A DNA stretch of 64,000 nucleotides from Candidatus Rhabdochlamydia oedothoracis (GCF_019453995.1 NZ_CP075587.1:1302001-1366000); one strand, 5' to 3'; positions 30,208 to 39,692 are shown, counted from the first letter of the stretch. Numbers and translations: made by a program. Notes: a model not told the origin generated them from the letters alone.

Positions 30208-30717
30208 ATGATTCATGAATCACACACACACTCAGCACAAGCTCTAAACACAGTAACAATTGATTTCCCTCATACTCAGACTGCATCGGCAACTATACGC
30301 AAAACCGCGATCACAGCTGCAAAGATAATAGGTTTACTAACCGCTGGGGCAGGAATTAGCTATCTAATAGCCATCAACAGATTCAAAAGCGATCCCTGCT
30401 TGAAAAATTCTTCTTTTATTATAAACAGTCCTGATGAATCCTTCTGGGATGGTTGCTGTCGCCCTTTATTTAATTTGGGAAAATGTCTTGGAGAGAAAAT
30501 CTCAAACTTTTCCCATGTTTTAAATCAATGTCCCAGATCAGTCGAAAGCGGTTTCTGCTTGGAAAATGCTCCTTTTATTATAAACAGTCCTGATGAATCC
30601 TTCTGGGATGGTTGCTGTCGCCCTTTACTTAATTTGAGAAGATGTCTTGAAGAGAAAATCCCAAACTTTTCCCATGTTTTAAATCAATGTCCCAGATCAT
30701 CTGATTGTGATCCTTAA
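30208..30717 (+). CDS. Cys-rich tandem-repeat protein with one membrane helix
   Basis: A 169-aa protein of no recognised family. Residues 1-30 are polar with His and Thr, a single hydrophobic helix spans ~34-56, and two 47-residue repeats at ~64-110 and ~117-163 share FIINSPDESFWDGCCRPL and NFSHVLNQCPRS, each with five cysteines. The period is 53 residues (159 bp) and the DNA copies are nearly identical, so the duplication is recent. The layout suggests a secreted or inclusion-membrane protein with disulphide-linked or metal-binding repeats; that is inference. It stands between IS5 remnants and has a weak ribosome binding site. Confidence 0.65.
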   Translation: MIHESHTHSAQALNTVTIDFPHTQTASATIRKTAITAAKIIGLLTAGAGISYLIAINRFKSDPCLKNSSFIINSPDESFWDGCCRPLFNLGKCLGEKISNFSHVLNQCPRSVESGFCLENAPFIINSPDESFWDGCCRPLLNLRRCLEEKIPNFSHVLNQCPRSSDCDP

Positions 30718-30814
30718 AGAATTAAAATGATGTCCTAGACAGGACTTGTATTTACAGAAGGCAATTTATTGACAGTGTCAACTTGGTGTATGCCAGTTTG
30801 ATTTCAAGTTAAGA

Positions 30815-30998
30815 GTCGATATTTCTTTTGTGAAATAAAAGGCGTTCTTTAAGGTCTTGGACAGCAAAGTTTAATGCGGGAGATAAGTCCAGGGTTCTCT
30901 GCGGAATCTTTTTTTAAAGAAAACTATTTTAGATTCTTCGCTCCATTATGCTATCCGAAATGAAATGGGCAAGACAATGTATATCACGGCTTCTAAGA
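30815..30998. repeat. Dispersed ~190-bp repeat, second copy
   Basis: Inverted copy of 3545-3744, including the hairpin (30815-30844) and the CGGATAGCATAATGGAGCGA-type core on the opposite strand. It adjoins the terminal repeat of an IS5 remnant. Just left of it, 30768-30797 (TATGCCAGTTTGATTTCAAG, then TTAAGA) resembles the 3' end of the Inc-like gene at 62877. Confidence 0.6.
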
Positions 30999-31690
30999 GC
31001 CTGTTTAAAATCTTTTCAAAAGTAGAACAATAAAAGCGAGAACCACCATATTCAGGCTTGTATGTAGTTTTCTTTCGCAATTTTTCCATAGCCTGCGACA
31101 TTTTTCTATCCACGCAAAAGAACGCTCTACAACCCATCTTTTGGGAATAACTGTAAAAGTATGAAGTGTATTTCTTTTGGCTATTTCTACTATACATCCT
31201 AATATCTCCTGCACACTCTTTATATCCTCTATCTGCTAAAACATTTTTTACACCGAACAAATGGTTTTTATGTAGTGAAAATGCTTCTATAGTGGTTCCG
31301 ATTCAATCGCATAGAAAAATATAGGATTAACGACAAGTTTCAAGTCGTTGACTTGAACCCCATTAAGCTAGCCGTTTGAATTGGCACTACTTTTGAATTG
31401 GCACTACTATATACACCCATTTCTGTCAGTGATATTAGCGGTGGTAATGTGAATCGCATGAGGAAGCCCTTGGCTATCGACTGCTATATGTCTTTTTATT
31501 CCTGATATTTTTTTCCCTGCATCATATCCTTTCTTCTCCGCTGTATCAGTATTTTTAACACTTTGAGCATCAATAATTACAAACCTTGTTTTCTCTTTCC
31601 GACCACTGTGCATGACCGATGCAAATAAAATAGCAGCATGGATGCTATTGCTTACGATAGTCGTTAATTGGACAATAGACTTCTTTCGAA
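30998..31690 (-). pseudogene. IS5 (IS1031-like) transposase, MITE-interrupted
   Basis: The minus strand carries RFVIIDAQSVKNTDTAEKKG and SGIKRHIAVDSQGLPHAIHI, then a MITE, then HLFGVKNVLADRGY and PKRWVVERSFAWIEKCRRLW to the terminal repeat near 31000. The DDE acids are present across the pieces, but a frameshift (loss around 31225) and absence of the N-terminal ~60 residues inactivate it. Confidence 0.8.
31290..31409 (-). mobile_element. IS630-derived MITE, copy 3
   Basis: Begins TAGTGGTTCCGATTCAATCG and ends TTGAATTGGCACTACTA, flanked by TA. The empty site is visible in the IS5 remnant at 59170 (CTTCTATACACCC). A 17-bp piece of its end (TTTGAATTGGCACTACT) is duplicated. Confidence 0.82.
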
Positions 31691-31707
31691 ATTAAATTTT
31701 TGAGAGT

Positions 31708-31862
31708 AGATTTCTTGCATAACCCCTTATTTTAAAGCTTTCATTTATAGATTCCTAATCTTAACAAAAGCATTTCCAGCTATATCGCTCAAACAATCAT
31801 ATCTCCTGGATTAAAATACTTTAAAATTTTAGATTGCTTATTGGTTATGCAAGAGATCTAAT
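31708..31862. repeat. Possible small inverted-repeat element
   Basis: AGATTTCTTGCATAACC at ~31712 is matched inverted by GGTTATGCAAGAGATCT at ~31842, giving a ~150-bp segment with terminal repeats and no gene. It may be a MITE of an unrelated IS. The rest of 31690-31982 shows no recognisable gene. Confidence 0.4.
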
Positions 31863-32561
31863 CAAGACAAGCTTAAATCTAAAAGAAAAAAATCAGGAAG
31901 CAACTCATGGACGCTTAAGGAAAAGTATTTTTAGGATTGGATTTGAAAAACTAAAGAGGTGTTTATCTCATCCTTTAGATAGGGCCCTTTCAACCTTGAA
32001 GTGCACAAAAAAGAACATATAAATACTTGAAAAAACATCTATTGTGCACCCGAGCATAGCATGTTTGTAGATAATCTCGTAAACACTTCTAGTGGAGTTT
32101 CGAAGTTGAGAGCCTTTCTAGGTCTGTTATTTAGTAAAGTTTCCACCCTTTCTATATCCTTGGAAGTCGTATCTAAAAAGCTTTGTGTTTTAGGAAAATA
32201 TTGCCTAACTAGTCCGTTTGTATGCTCATTTAAGCCTCTTTCCCAAGAATGGTAGGGCGTTGCAAAGTAGAAGTCTGTCTCTAGCTCGAAACTAACCATT
32301 TGGTGATAGGCAAATTCTTTTCCGTTGTCTGCTGTTAATGTGTGTACAAAATCTTTGATAGGTTTAAGTTGTTCAATTAACGCTTGACTTACTTCCTCTG
32401 CAGTTTTATGAGAAACTTTGGCGAGCTTAGTTAGCTTGGAAGTTCTTTCTACCATTGATACAATTACGCCTTTATGTCCTGCCCCTATGACTGTATCTAG
32501 TTCCCAGTCTCCTAAACGAGTCTTTTTTTCTACAATACAAGGCCGTTGCTTAATATCTATA

Positions 32562-33667
32562 CTAGTGCCGATTCAAACGGCTAGCTTAATGGGATTTAAG
32601 TCAACGACTTGAAACTTGTCGTTTATCCTACATTTCAAAATATCTGTTATTTTCGGTATCTCTTCTAAGAAGAATCCTCTAATTGCCTGAAAAAAAGTCA
32701 CCGACGTTTCGTAATATCGATTGTATACCGTCTTTTCCTTTAAGATCTTCCACAAGCGTTCAATAGGATTCAAATTCGGCGAATAAGGAGGGAGATAGTG
32801 CACTTTAATCCTAGAAGACATCAGAAACTCTTCTAGTTTCTTATTTTTGTTTGATCTTGCATTATCCAAAATTACATGAATAATTCGAGCCTCTGTCTGT
32901 TTTTCTAGCTTCTTGAAAAAATCGAGCATTGCATCGGCATCAACTGTCTTATATTCCTCTGTAAAAATCTTCATTCCTGTCAGGCAAAGAGCTCCAGCAA
33001 AATGCAATCGCAATTGTTTCCCGGATGTCTGCAAAGTCTTTTGAACGCCTTTTTTGATCCATCCACATACGGCTTGGGACTGATGTTCAGGATGCACAGC
33101 ATCTATGAAATAGATCTCTTCATCAGGGTTTAAGGTCTCCTTTAAAGCCCTATATTGTTCTATGAAAATTCGTTGTTTTTCAGGATCTAATTTCCCAGGA
33201 ATCTTTTTAGGACGTTTATAAACAAATCCGTGCTGTATGAGCCAATCTGTCATGCCACTTCGGGAATATTTTATCCCATATTGCTCATGCACATAAGCTA
33301 TGATCCCTTTGACTTTAAGATAGGTCTTTTCCTGTAGGTGTTTTAGTAGAGACTCTTTTTGGTCTTGTGAAAGTTTTGATTTGCTACCGCCTCGAGGGCT
33401 ACTTCCAGTTTTATTTTCGGAATCATATTCTCTGAGGTATTTCTGAACAGTGATAGGGCTTATCCGGAGTGTTTTAGCAAGATTTTTTGTTGAGATACCC
33501 TCATCATAGCCCAAAATTACACAAAGCCTATTCCGTTCAGAATAGTCTTTTGGATGCTTTAACTTGTGTTCTAAGTCAGCTCTCTGGCTAGGGATCAGTT
33601 TTTTCATACTCAATAGCTTAACACAAAACAAAATATTTTTCTATACGATTGAATCGGAACCACTATA
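32562..33667 (-). mobile_element. Complete IS630-family element, copy 2 (1106 bp)
   Basis: Runs from CTAGTGCCGATTCAAACGG to CGGAACCACTATA with TA duplicated at each side, inserted in the sequence CTATACGACC of IS30 copy C. Terminal repeats are imperfect (TAGTGCCGATTCAA against TAGTGGTTCCGATTCAA). Confidence 0.92.
32573..33607 (-). CDS. IS630-family transposase
   Basis: A 344-aa transposase nearly identical to 27245-28279, with a few substitutions (for example GSSPRGG for GNSPRGG and LPPYSP for LPSYSP). Catalytic D, D, E lie in FIDAVHPEH, ILDNARSNKN and NPIERLWKIL. The element around it is complete, so this is the best candidate for the active source of the MITEs. Confidence 0.92.
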   Translation of the reverse strand: MKKLIPSQRADLEHKLKHPKDYSERNRLCVILGYDEGISTKNLAKTLRISPITVQKYLREYDSENKTGSSPRGGSKSKLSQDQKESLLKHLQEKTYLKVKGIIAYVHEQYGIKYSRSGMTDWLIQHGFVYKRPKKIPGKLDPEKQRIFIEQYRALKETLNPDEEIYFIDAVHPEHQSQAVCGWIKKGVQKTLQTSGKQLRLHFAGALCLTGMKIFTEEYKTVDADAMLDFFKKLEKQTEARIIHVILDNARSNKNKKLEEFLMSSRIKVHYLPPYSPNLNPIERLWKILKEKTVYNRYYETSVTFFQAIRGFFLEEIPKITDILKCRINDKFQVVDLNPIKLAV

Positions 33668-34261
33668 TACGACCAGGCATGTTCCCTCTTCCAGAAGCTC
33701 CCTTTCTCTGCTTGTTATATTTTTTCCCTCGATGACGGAGCTCTCTATAAAGCTGTCCTCCCTGTCGTTTATCTTTCCAGATATGATTATAGATGGTCTC
33801 ATGACTAACATGTTCTTTACCATGTCTTTTAAGCCATCCGGATATTTGTATAGGGCTCCATTGCAACTTGATTTTTTCTTCAATACGGGTAACTATTTGA
33901 GGAGTCATTTTTTTATTGGGCTGAGAATTTTTTCTAAGAAATGCTTTTTCTTGAGCTTGCTGATGACGGTATCCTCGTTGCCCTTTATTTCTCTTAAGTT
34001 CCCTACTAATAGTGCTATGATGAACTTTTAGAATGTTTGCTATTGAGCTAGATGTATCTCCTCTAGCTTTTAAAATATAAATCTGACATCTTTGGTCATA
34101 GGTTAGGTGATGGTAGCCTTTAGGCAAGGTCTCTCCTTGTGTTTGATTGTTAAAAATCACAATAGAGATTCTTTCATCGCCTGCCTATTCTTTTTTTAAT
34201 TCTTCTGTGCACTTCAAACTTGAAAAGACTTAGATTAAAAGAGCTTTTGGAATAAGAGATC

Positions 34262-34587
34262 ACCAATATGGTTAGTTTCGAGCTAGAGACAGACTTCTAC
34301 TTTGCAACGCCCTATACCATTCTTGGGAAAGAGGCTTAAATGAGCATACAAACGAACTAGTTAGGCAATATTTTCCTAAAACACAAAGCTTTTTAAATAC
34401 TACTTCCAAGGATATAGAAAGAGTGGAAACTTATACTAAATAACAGACCTAGAAAGGCTCTCAACTTCGAAACTCCAATAGAAGTATTTAGGAGATTATC
34501 TACAAACATGCTATGCTCGGGTGCACAATAGATGTTTTTTCAAGTATTTATATGTTCTTTTTTGTGCACTTCGAGTTTGAAAGGGCC
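34262..34587 (+). pseudogene. IS30 transposase 3' remnant
   Basis: Corresponds to the last ~110 codons and right terminal repeat of IS30, with small insertions causing frameshifts (near 34313 and 34434) and scattered substitutions. It is older than the complete copies, which are nearly identical. Confidence 0.85.
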
Positions 34588-34593
34588 AATCGC

Positions 34594-35106
34594 TCATGAT
34601 GAGTTTGCAGAAGCGGGTCTTTTCAAGATATTTTCTTGCCTAATGGTTTTTATATCGCATATTATAACAGAAAGATCGTTTTGTATTTCTTTTAAAACAG
34701 TTAATAAGTCTTGCAGTCTATCTTGTATGCGTTCATAGCTTTTAGCTTCAAAGTTCACTAAAGCAGCAAAAGCGTTTTGCTCCGTATAGAGATTAAAAAT
34801 CTGAAATGGCCATTCATAATCCCCTGTACGCTGTATACATACAGGATCGCCAATAAGCCAACTGGCTGCAGGATTGCCATATTTATCTACCCCAAACCCA
34901 AACCAACCCGATGTGTGAATCAGAACCTTATTTAATATAAAATGACTATTGTCGTTTAAACAAACATAATACTGATCATCTAGACAAAAACTGTTTTTTA
35001 CAGTTAAAGAAGCCTCAGTTGGTTCTGCTTGAACTTTTACAAGAAGAAAAGATAGCATACTGAAAAAAACAACTCCTAATAAAATCAATCTTCCTAGTGT
35101 ATTCAT
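34594..35106 (-). CDS. Hypothetical secreted protein
   Basis: A 170-aa protein with an N-terminal hydrophobic signal sequence (residues ~6-26, LILLGVVFFSMLSFLLV, with a plausible cleavage after VQA). The mature part contains three cysteines in NSFCLDDQYYVCLNDN and PVCIQR, an aromatic central region (SGWFGFGVDKYGNPAASWLI) and a C-terminal helix with coiled-coil character (~120-160). I do not recognise the family. The signal and cysteines suggest a periplasmic or outer-envelope protein. The C-terminus lies a few bases from an IS30 remnant, and the last residues may be affected by it. Confidence 0.65.
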   Translation of the reverse strand: MNTLGRLILLGVVFFSMLSFLLVKVQAEPTEASLTVKNSFCLDDQYYVCLNDNSHFILNKVLIHTSGWFGFGVDKYGNPAASWLIGDPVCIQRTGDYEWPFQIFNLYTEQNAFAALVNFEAKSYERIQDRLQDLLTVLKEIQNDLSVIICDIKTIRQENILKRPASANSS

Positions 35107-35324
35107 AAAATTGCACTTCCATTTTGCTTAAAGAGAGAAAGATTAAAGGTTGTATTAGAAAAATTCAAGATTTTAATAGAATAAAAGCTTGCTAAATATC
35201 TCTTTACAGGACAATTTTTTAGGAGCAGATAAAAAGAATAGCCCGCAAAAAAGCAATCTAAGAGGTATTATGAAACATAATACAGAGACCATTTAGTCAA
35301 AAATTGCTTTTAATGGTCGGTCAC

Positions 35325-35398
35325 CTGTCGGAATAGGAGAAAAAGATTTGGATTACGCTTCAGTCTTTTGGTAGGATTGTACAACTATGAACTTAAAA
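35325..35398 (+). pseudogene. IS5-like (DDE_Tnp_4) transposase tail
   Basis: Plus strand reads RNRRKRFGLRFSLLVGLYNY then ELKI and stop, the C-terminal end of the element also seen at 61180. The remaining bases of 35107-35550 hold no gene that I can recognise. Confidence 0.62.
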
Positions 35399-35550
35399 TT
35401 TAGGTTTCAAAAGAACTCTAGTGCAGAAAGTAAGAACAGTTGTCTTTGGGATTCTGCTCAAAGAGCGACAGCCACGTCAAAGCATGCTAAATTATATCGA
35501 GAGAATAAACAAAGATGATTTCATTGGAAATTAAAGAAGCGCTCAAGAAA

Positions 35551-35633
35551 TGGGGGCAGTTGGACTCGAACCAACGTAAGTCAAAGACTGAGAGATTTAC
35601 AGTCTCTTGCAATTGCCGCTATGCGATACCCCC
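35551..35633 (-). tRNA. tRNA-Tyr (GTA)
   Basis: An 83-nt class II tRNA with long variable arm; acceptor GGGGGTA pairs with TGCCCCC, anticodon GTA in CTGTAAATC, T-arm GGTTCGAGTCC. Confidence 0.95.
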
Positions 35634-35642
35634 CTAAAACAA

Positions 35643-35714
35643 TGCTGGAGAAAGGACTCGAACCCTCAACCGTCCGCTTACAAGGCGGATGCTCTACCGT
35701 TGAGCTACTCCAGC
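35643..35714 (-). tRNA. tRNA-Thr (TGT)
   Basis: A 72-nt cloverleaf with acceptor GCTGGAG/CTCCAGC, anticodon TGT in CTTGTAAG, T-arm GGGTTCGAGTCC. It precedes tRNA-Tyr by nine bases and is likely co-transcribed. Confidence 0.95.
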
Positions 35715-35753
35715 AATTAGATGAAGGATTTATAGCAAAGAGCTGTTTTACCC

Positions 35754-35963
35754 TCAAGAATTATCTGATTTTTTATTTTCAGAAGGCATAACATTTCTAG
35801 CTCTTTGAAAAAAAGCGGAAACTTTCCCAGATGATGTTGGGGGTTGTTTCAGAGAAACCCGCTCTGGATTTAATGATTTGGTTTCTGCTTTGCTTTCACA
35901 ACATTTTTTAAATTTTTTTCCTGAGCCACAAGGGCAGGGATCATTTCGGCCTGTCTTATTCAT
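35754..35963 (-). CDS. Small SEC-C zinc-motif protein
   Basis: A 69-aa protein starting [20 protein letters not shown] and CC, the SEC-C zinc-binding motif (CxCx8CC) found at the C-terminus of SecA and in small free-standing proteins. The rest is polar and probably disordered (Ser/Pro/Lys-rich). The ATG at 35963 has TTGAGGT at a good spacing, so I prefer it to the upstream start. Such small proteins may assist the ribosome or secretion, but the role is not known. It lies head-to-head with ttcA. Confidence 0.8.
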   Translation of the reverse strand: MNKTGRNDPCPCGSGKKFKKCCESKAETKSLNPERVSLKQPPTSSGKVSAFFQRARNVMPSENKKSDNS

Positions 35964-36052
35964 GTTTACCTCAAAAACAGGTACTAGCATATCCTAAGTC
36001 GCATAAAAAGGGCAATCGTGAAATAATGGTTTCCAAAAAAGGACTGTAAAAA

Positions 36053-36805
36053 ATGACAAACTTACCTATTCCATTAGCTACTCCTCCTTGGACTGGTTTA
36101 GGGCATAAGCTAGAAAGCTTGTGTCGCAAGGCTTTATACGAATATCAACTATTAGAAGGGATTGATAAATTGGCAATCGCTTTAAGCGGAGGCAAAGATA
36201 GCCTAAGTTTATTATTTTTACTCAAAGCAATTTTAGGAAGAGGATTTCCTTCTGTCCAACTACATGCTATTCATATTGGTGGGGATTTTTCTTGTGGAGC
36301 TGGAATGAGCAACTCTTTTTTAAAAGGAATTTGTGAAAAGTTAGATGTTCCTCTTACCATTGTGAATGTAAATCAGGATCTAAATACATTGCAATGCTAT
36401 TCCTGCTCGCGCAATAGAAGAAAAATTCTTTTTGAAACAGCAAAAAGCGTCCAAGCAACGACTATTGCTTTTGGTCATCATCGCGATGATAGTGTAGAAA
36501 CGCTTTTTATGAATCTTATGCATAAAGCAGAATTTGCTGCCATGTTACCTAAAGTTCCTATGCATGATTACGGTATTACTATTATTCGACCTTTAATTTA
36601 CGTGCCTGAAGAGAACTTAGTACAGTTTGCTAAATTTTATGAATTTTCCAGAGTTGTTTGTCAATGTCCAGTAGGTCAAAAATCTATGCGCAAAACAGTG
36701 AAAAGCATCTTAAAAGACCTACAGGAGAAATTTCCTAATGCGATTGATAATTTAGCAACAGTCTCCCGTATTTCCGGTTCTCAAAAAGCTTTAAAAAAAC
36801 CTTAA
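36053..36805 (+). CDS. ttcA: tRNA 2-thiocytidine biosynthesis protein TtcA
   Basis: A 250-aa PP-loop ATPase that thiolates C32 in certain tRNAs with an iron-sulphur cluster. The PP-loop motif LAIALSGGKDSLSLLFLL is at residues ~43-60; the two cysteine motifs CYSCSRNRR and CQCPVGQ, family cluster ligands, and the conserved FGHHRDDSVETLFMNLMH are present. AAGGA lies upstream of the ATG. The next gene, a sodium symporter, starts 15 bases after the stop, so the two may share a transcript with surE. Confidence 0.9.
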   Translation: MTNLPIPLATPPWTGLGHKLESLCRKALYEYQLLEGIDKLAIALSGGKDSLSLLFLLKAILGRGFPSVQLHAIHIGGDFSCGAGMSNSFLKGICEKLDVPLTIVNVNQDLNTLQCYSCSRNRRKILFETAKSVQATTIAFGHHRDDSVETLFMNLMHKAEFAAMLPKVPMHDYGITIIRPLIYVPEENLVQFAKFYEFSRVVCQCPVGQKSMRKTVKSILKDLQEKFPNAIDNLATVSRISGSQKALKKP

Positions 36806-36820
36806 CTTCTGCTTTAATCT

Positions 36821-38260
36821 ATGGCTATGTATATATCTGAATTATACGCTGTTATTTGTTATTTTGTTTTACTAACTTGTATTGCCATCTACTCCTATAA
36901 ACGCCATCTAACCGCCACAGATTTTATCATCGGCAGTAGGTCTTTAAATTACTGGCTAACTGCACTAGCAGCTCATGCTAGCGATATGAGCAGCTGGCTG
37001 TTTATGGGCTATCCAGCAACTATTTTTGCAGCTGGTTTATTTAATGCTTGGGCAGCTATTGGTTTGATGCTATTTATGTTTTTAAATTGGCAATTGATTG
37101 CACCTAAATTACGAACAGCAACTGAAGAGTACAATAGTCTAACCTTATCTTCTTTTTTTGAAAGCAAATTAGCTGACACCTATGGACTTATCCGCGTATT
37201 TACCGCTACTATGTCGATTGTTTTTTATACTATTTACATCTCAGCTGGGCTAGTCGGGCTTGGTATTCTCTTAGAGGTTCTCTTTCAAATTCCTTATTCT
37301 TGGGGGATTTGTATTGGAATTTGTATTGTCATTCCTTATGTATTTATAGGAGGTTATTTAACGCTTGCTTGGATTGATTTATTTCAAGGGATTTTTCTCA
37401 TGATAGTGATTATAGCCACCCCCCTTTTTTTACTGAACAAGCTAGGTGGATGGGATCGTCTTCTTGAAGTTATGCATGCAAAAAATTTACCTTTATCTCT
37501 AATCCCCGACTTCTCTTTCCACTCTATTTTAGAGGTTATCTATATGGTATTTGGATGGGGATTGGGTTATTTCGGCCAGCCTCATATCATCACTAAATTC
37601 ATGGGAATTAGAGATGTAAAAGAAATGAAAAAATCTCAATATATTGGCATGAGTTGGATGGTTCTTTCTATTAGCGCCTCTACTTTAGTTGGCCTAGTTG
37701 GTATTTTGTATTTCCAACAAGGTTTAGAAGATTCTCAACAACTTTTTGTCTTAATGGTAAGAGATTCTGTTGCTCCTTTTCTTGTAGGCTTTATTTTATG
37801 CGGTGTATTAGCTGCTACAATTAACGCAATGAGCGCCCAGTTATTAGTTCTTTCTTCTAATATTTCAGAAGATTTTTATAAACGCTTAATCCGTAAAACA
37901 GCCTCATCCAAAGAGAGATTGATAGTTGCACGAATAGGAATTCTTATGGTCGCATTCCTTGCTTTTTTTATTGCTTATGCAAAAAATAGTACTATCTATT
38001 CACTTGTAATGTATGCGTGGTCTGGTTTAGGCTGTTCCTTTGGACCTTTAATTCTATTATGTTTATACTGGAAAAGAGTAAATAAATATGGAGCTTGGGC
38101 AGGAATTTTAACTGGTGGCATTACAGCAGCGATTTGGCCTTATTTCAACGCTAAAATACCATCCATGATCCCCGGTTTTTTTGTGGGATTAATTGCTATT
38201 TATGCAGTCTCTAAATTAGCTGAAAATAAAATTCCTCCATCAACCCTACAGGAGATATAA
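36821..38260 (+). CDS. putP: Sodium:solute symporter, PutP-like
   Basis: A 479-aa carrier of the SSS family with about thirteen helices. The signature near residues 35-70 (LTALAAHASDMSSWLFMGYP) and GGYLTLAWIDLFQGIFL match sodium/proline symporters. It would import proline or a related compound using the sodium gradient. No clear ribosome binding site precedes the ATG, but the preceding ttcA stop is close. The stop TAA is followed at once by the surE ATG, and the GGAG for surE lies inside this gene's end, so the pair is translationally linked. Confidence 0.88.
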   Translation: MAMYISELYAVICYFVLLTCIAIYSYKRHLTATDFIIGSRSLNYWLTALAAHASDMSSWLFMGYPATIFAAGLFNAWAAIGLMLFMFLNWQLIAPKLRTATEEYNSLTLSSFFESKLADTYGLIRVFTATMSIVFYTIYISAGLVGLGILLEVLFQIPYSWGICIGICIVIPYVFIGGYLTLAWIDLFQGIFLMIVIIATPLFLLNKLGGWDRLLEVMHAKNLPLSLIPDFSFHSILEVIYMVFGWGLGYFGQPHIITKFMGIRDVKEMKKSQYIGMSWMVLSISASTLVGLVGILYFQQGLEDSQQLFVLMVRDSVAPFLVGFILCGVLAATINAMSAQLLVLSSNISEDFYKRLIRKTASSKERLIVARIGILMVAFLAFFIAYAKNSTIYSLVMYAWSGLGCSFGPLILLCLYWKRVNKYGAWAGILTGGITAAIWPYFNAKIPSMIPGFFVGLIAIYAVSKLAENKIPPSTLQEI

Positions 38261-39058
38261 ATGCAAAAAAAACCTTACATTCTAATCACAAATGATGATG
38301 GGATTGAAGCCCCAGGACTTTTTGCCTTATATCAAGCTGTTTGCAGTTTTGCAGAAGTTGTTATCATAGCCCCTGCGTCAGAACAATCTGGCGTAGGAGC
38401 TGGTATCTCTTTAAGAAACCCTTTACAAATTCAATCCGTTCTTTGGCCAAACAACCCGGCTGCATGGAAAGTAACGGGCACTCCTGCGGATTGTGTGCGT
38501 TTAGGACTACACGCTATTTTAGATCAAACACCTGATCTCATTCTATCTGGAATCAATCGAGGCTCTAATGCAGGAAGAACTGTTCTCTATAGCGGTACAG
38601 TTGGTGCTGTTATTGAAGGGACGATGAAAAATGTCCCTGGAATTGCTTTTTCCTCCGTCAATTATAAAAATCCCAATTACGAACAGTTTAAAGAATTTGT
38701 GCAGCCTATTGCTTTACAATGCTTAGCCCAACCGCTGCCTAAAGGAACTTTACTGAATGTAAATTTTCCAAATGCAGAAAAAATTCAAGGTATAAAATTA
38801 GCTCATCAAGGAATGGGTTATTGGATGGAAGCTCCAGAACAAAGACTCCACCCGGAAGGGCATGAATATTACTGGTTAGGAGGCAAATGGAGCACACATG
38901 AAGAAGAGGAAGGAAGCGATGTGTATTTACTAGAAAAAGGATATGTCACAGCTGTTCCTATTCATGTAAATCACTTAACAGATAAAGCATTATTGTTAGA
39001 AAGAAAACAACCTTTTGAGCATTTTGTGAATTCTAAATCAACTCTCACCGAGCTTTAA
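38261..39058 (+). CDS. surE: 5'/3'-nucleotidase SurE
   Basis: A 265-aa metal-dependent phosphatase. The family N-terminus ILITNDDGIEAPGL supplies the metal-binding Asp pair; APASEQSGVGAGISL, VTGTPADCVRLGL and DLILSGINRGSNAG are all present. It removes phosphate from nucleoside monophosphates. The start has AGGAG seven bases upstream. Its 3' end overlaps the convergent lipoprotein gene by 14 bases. Confidence 0.95.
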   Translation: MQKKPYILITNDDGIEAPGLFALYQAVCSFAEVVIIAPASEQSGVGAGISLRNPLQIQSVLWPNNPAAWKVTGTPADCVRLGLHAILDQTPDLILSGINRGSNAGRTVLYSGTVGAVIEGTMKNVPGIAFSSVNYKNPNYEQFKEFVQPIALQCLAQPLPKGTLLNVNFPNAEKIQGIKLAHQGMGYWMEAPEQRLHPEGHEYYWLGGKWSTHEEEEGSDVYLLEKGYVTAVPIHVNHLTDKALLLERKQPFEHFVNSKSTLTEL

Positions 39059-39443
39059 CTTGTTTTTTTGCAATTTGTCTTTCCAATGTACCTAAACGCA
39101 GAAATGCCTGCTTCTGCGCTCTTTCTACAATTTCTCTTCCACCTTCTATTTCATAAAGTCTTTTTAATTCCTCTTTTAAAGCGATACTATAAAAAGAAGG
39201 GTAAAATTCTTTGGATTCTAAACTATTTTGCTGAAATTTACGAGCCGCTATCATTAAATCAACTAAATCTTCAAAATGTTGCCTTAAAATAGGTTGAGCT
39301 TGCAACAATTGCTGACGATCCTGAATACATTTCAGTGTATTAAGCATTTTTCGAAAATGCGCATCCCCTTCAAGTTGAAAATCTTCATAGGAACTAGGAT
39401 TACATCCCAACAAGACAAGAAAGATGATAAATAATTTTTTCAT
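39045..39443 (-). CDS. Putative lipoprotein
   Basis: A ~132-aa protein starting MKKLFIIFLVLLGCNPSS: a short signal sequence with a lipobox (LLGC) and lipidation Cys at residue 14. The mature part is largely helical and charged, with no domain that I recognise. The ATG at 39443 gives a typical signal length; one two codons upstream is also possible. It converges on surE and overlaps its end. Confidence 0.75.
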   Translation of the reverse strand: MKKLFIIFLVLLGCNPSSYEDFQLEGDAHFRKMLNTLKCIQDRQQLLQAQPILRQHFEDLVDLMIAARKFQQNSLESKEFYPSFYSIALKEELKRLYEIEGGREIVERAQKQAFLRLGTLERQIAKKQVKAR

Positions 39444-39619
39444 ATACAACTCTTAAATTCTCATAAAAGTGTTACGCCATACTAAAATTGATCTATGAAT
39501 TTGTCAATATACGTTGAATGTAAAACGAATCTCTCGAAATCGCAAATGCTTTAGGTTTTTTATTTGAAATTTCTTGCAAAAAAACCCTTATGTGTTTAAA
39601 CTACGTACTTTACTGTTTG

Positions 39620-39692
39620 GGGCGCATAGCTCAGTTGGTAGAGCTCCTGTCTTACACACAGGCGGTCATAGGTTCGAGTCCTGTTGCGCCCA
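39620..39692 (+). tRNA. tRNA-Val (TAC)
   Basis: A 73-nt cloverleaf, acceptor GGGCGCA/TGCGCCC, D-loop AGCTCAGTTGGTAGAGC, anticodon TAC in CTTACACA, T-arm GGTTCGAGTCC. Confidence 0.96.

Larger units (their letters stand above)
31983..34230 (-). mobile_element. IS30 copy C, interrupted by IS630
   Basis: The ends match the other IS30 copies and are flanked by TAG on both sides (31980-31982 and 34231-34233), a clean 3-bp duplication. Removal of the IS630 at 32562-33667 plus one TA leaves exactly 1140 bp. The transposase gene is split between codons 164 and 165 into 33663-34160 (N-terminal) and 32039-32559 (C-terminal), so it is inactive. Confidence 0.93.

Noticed and set aside
35551-35714. tRNA-Thr/Tyr cluster expected to include tuf
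   Set aside because: The usual Tyr-Gly-Thr-Trp-tuf order of other bacteria is not present; next to the two tRNAs is only a SEC-C protein gene.
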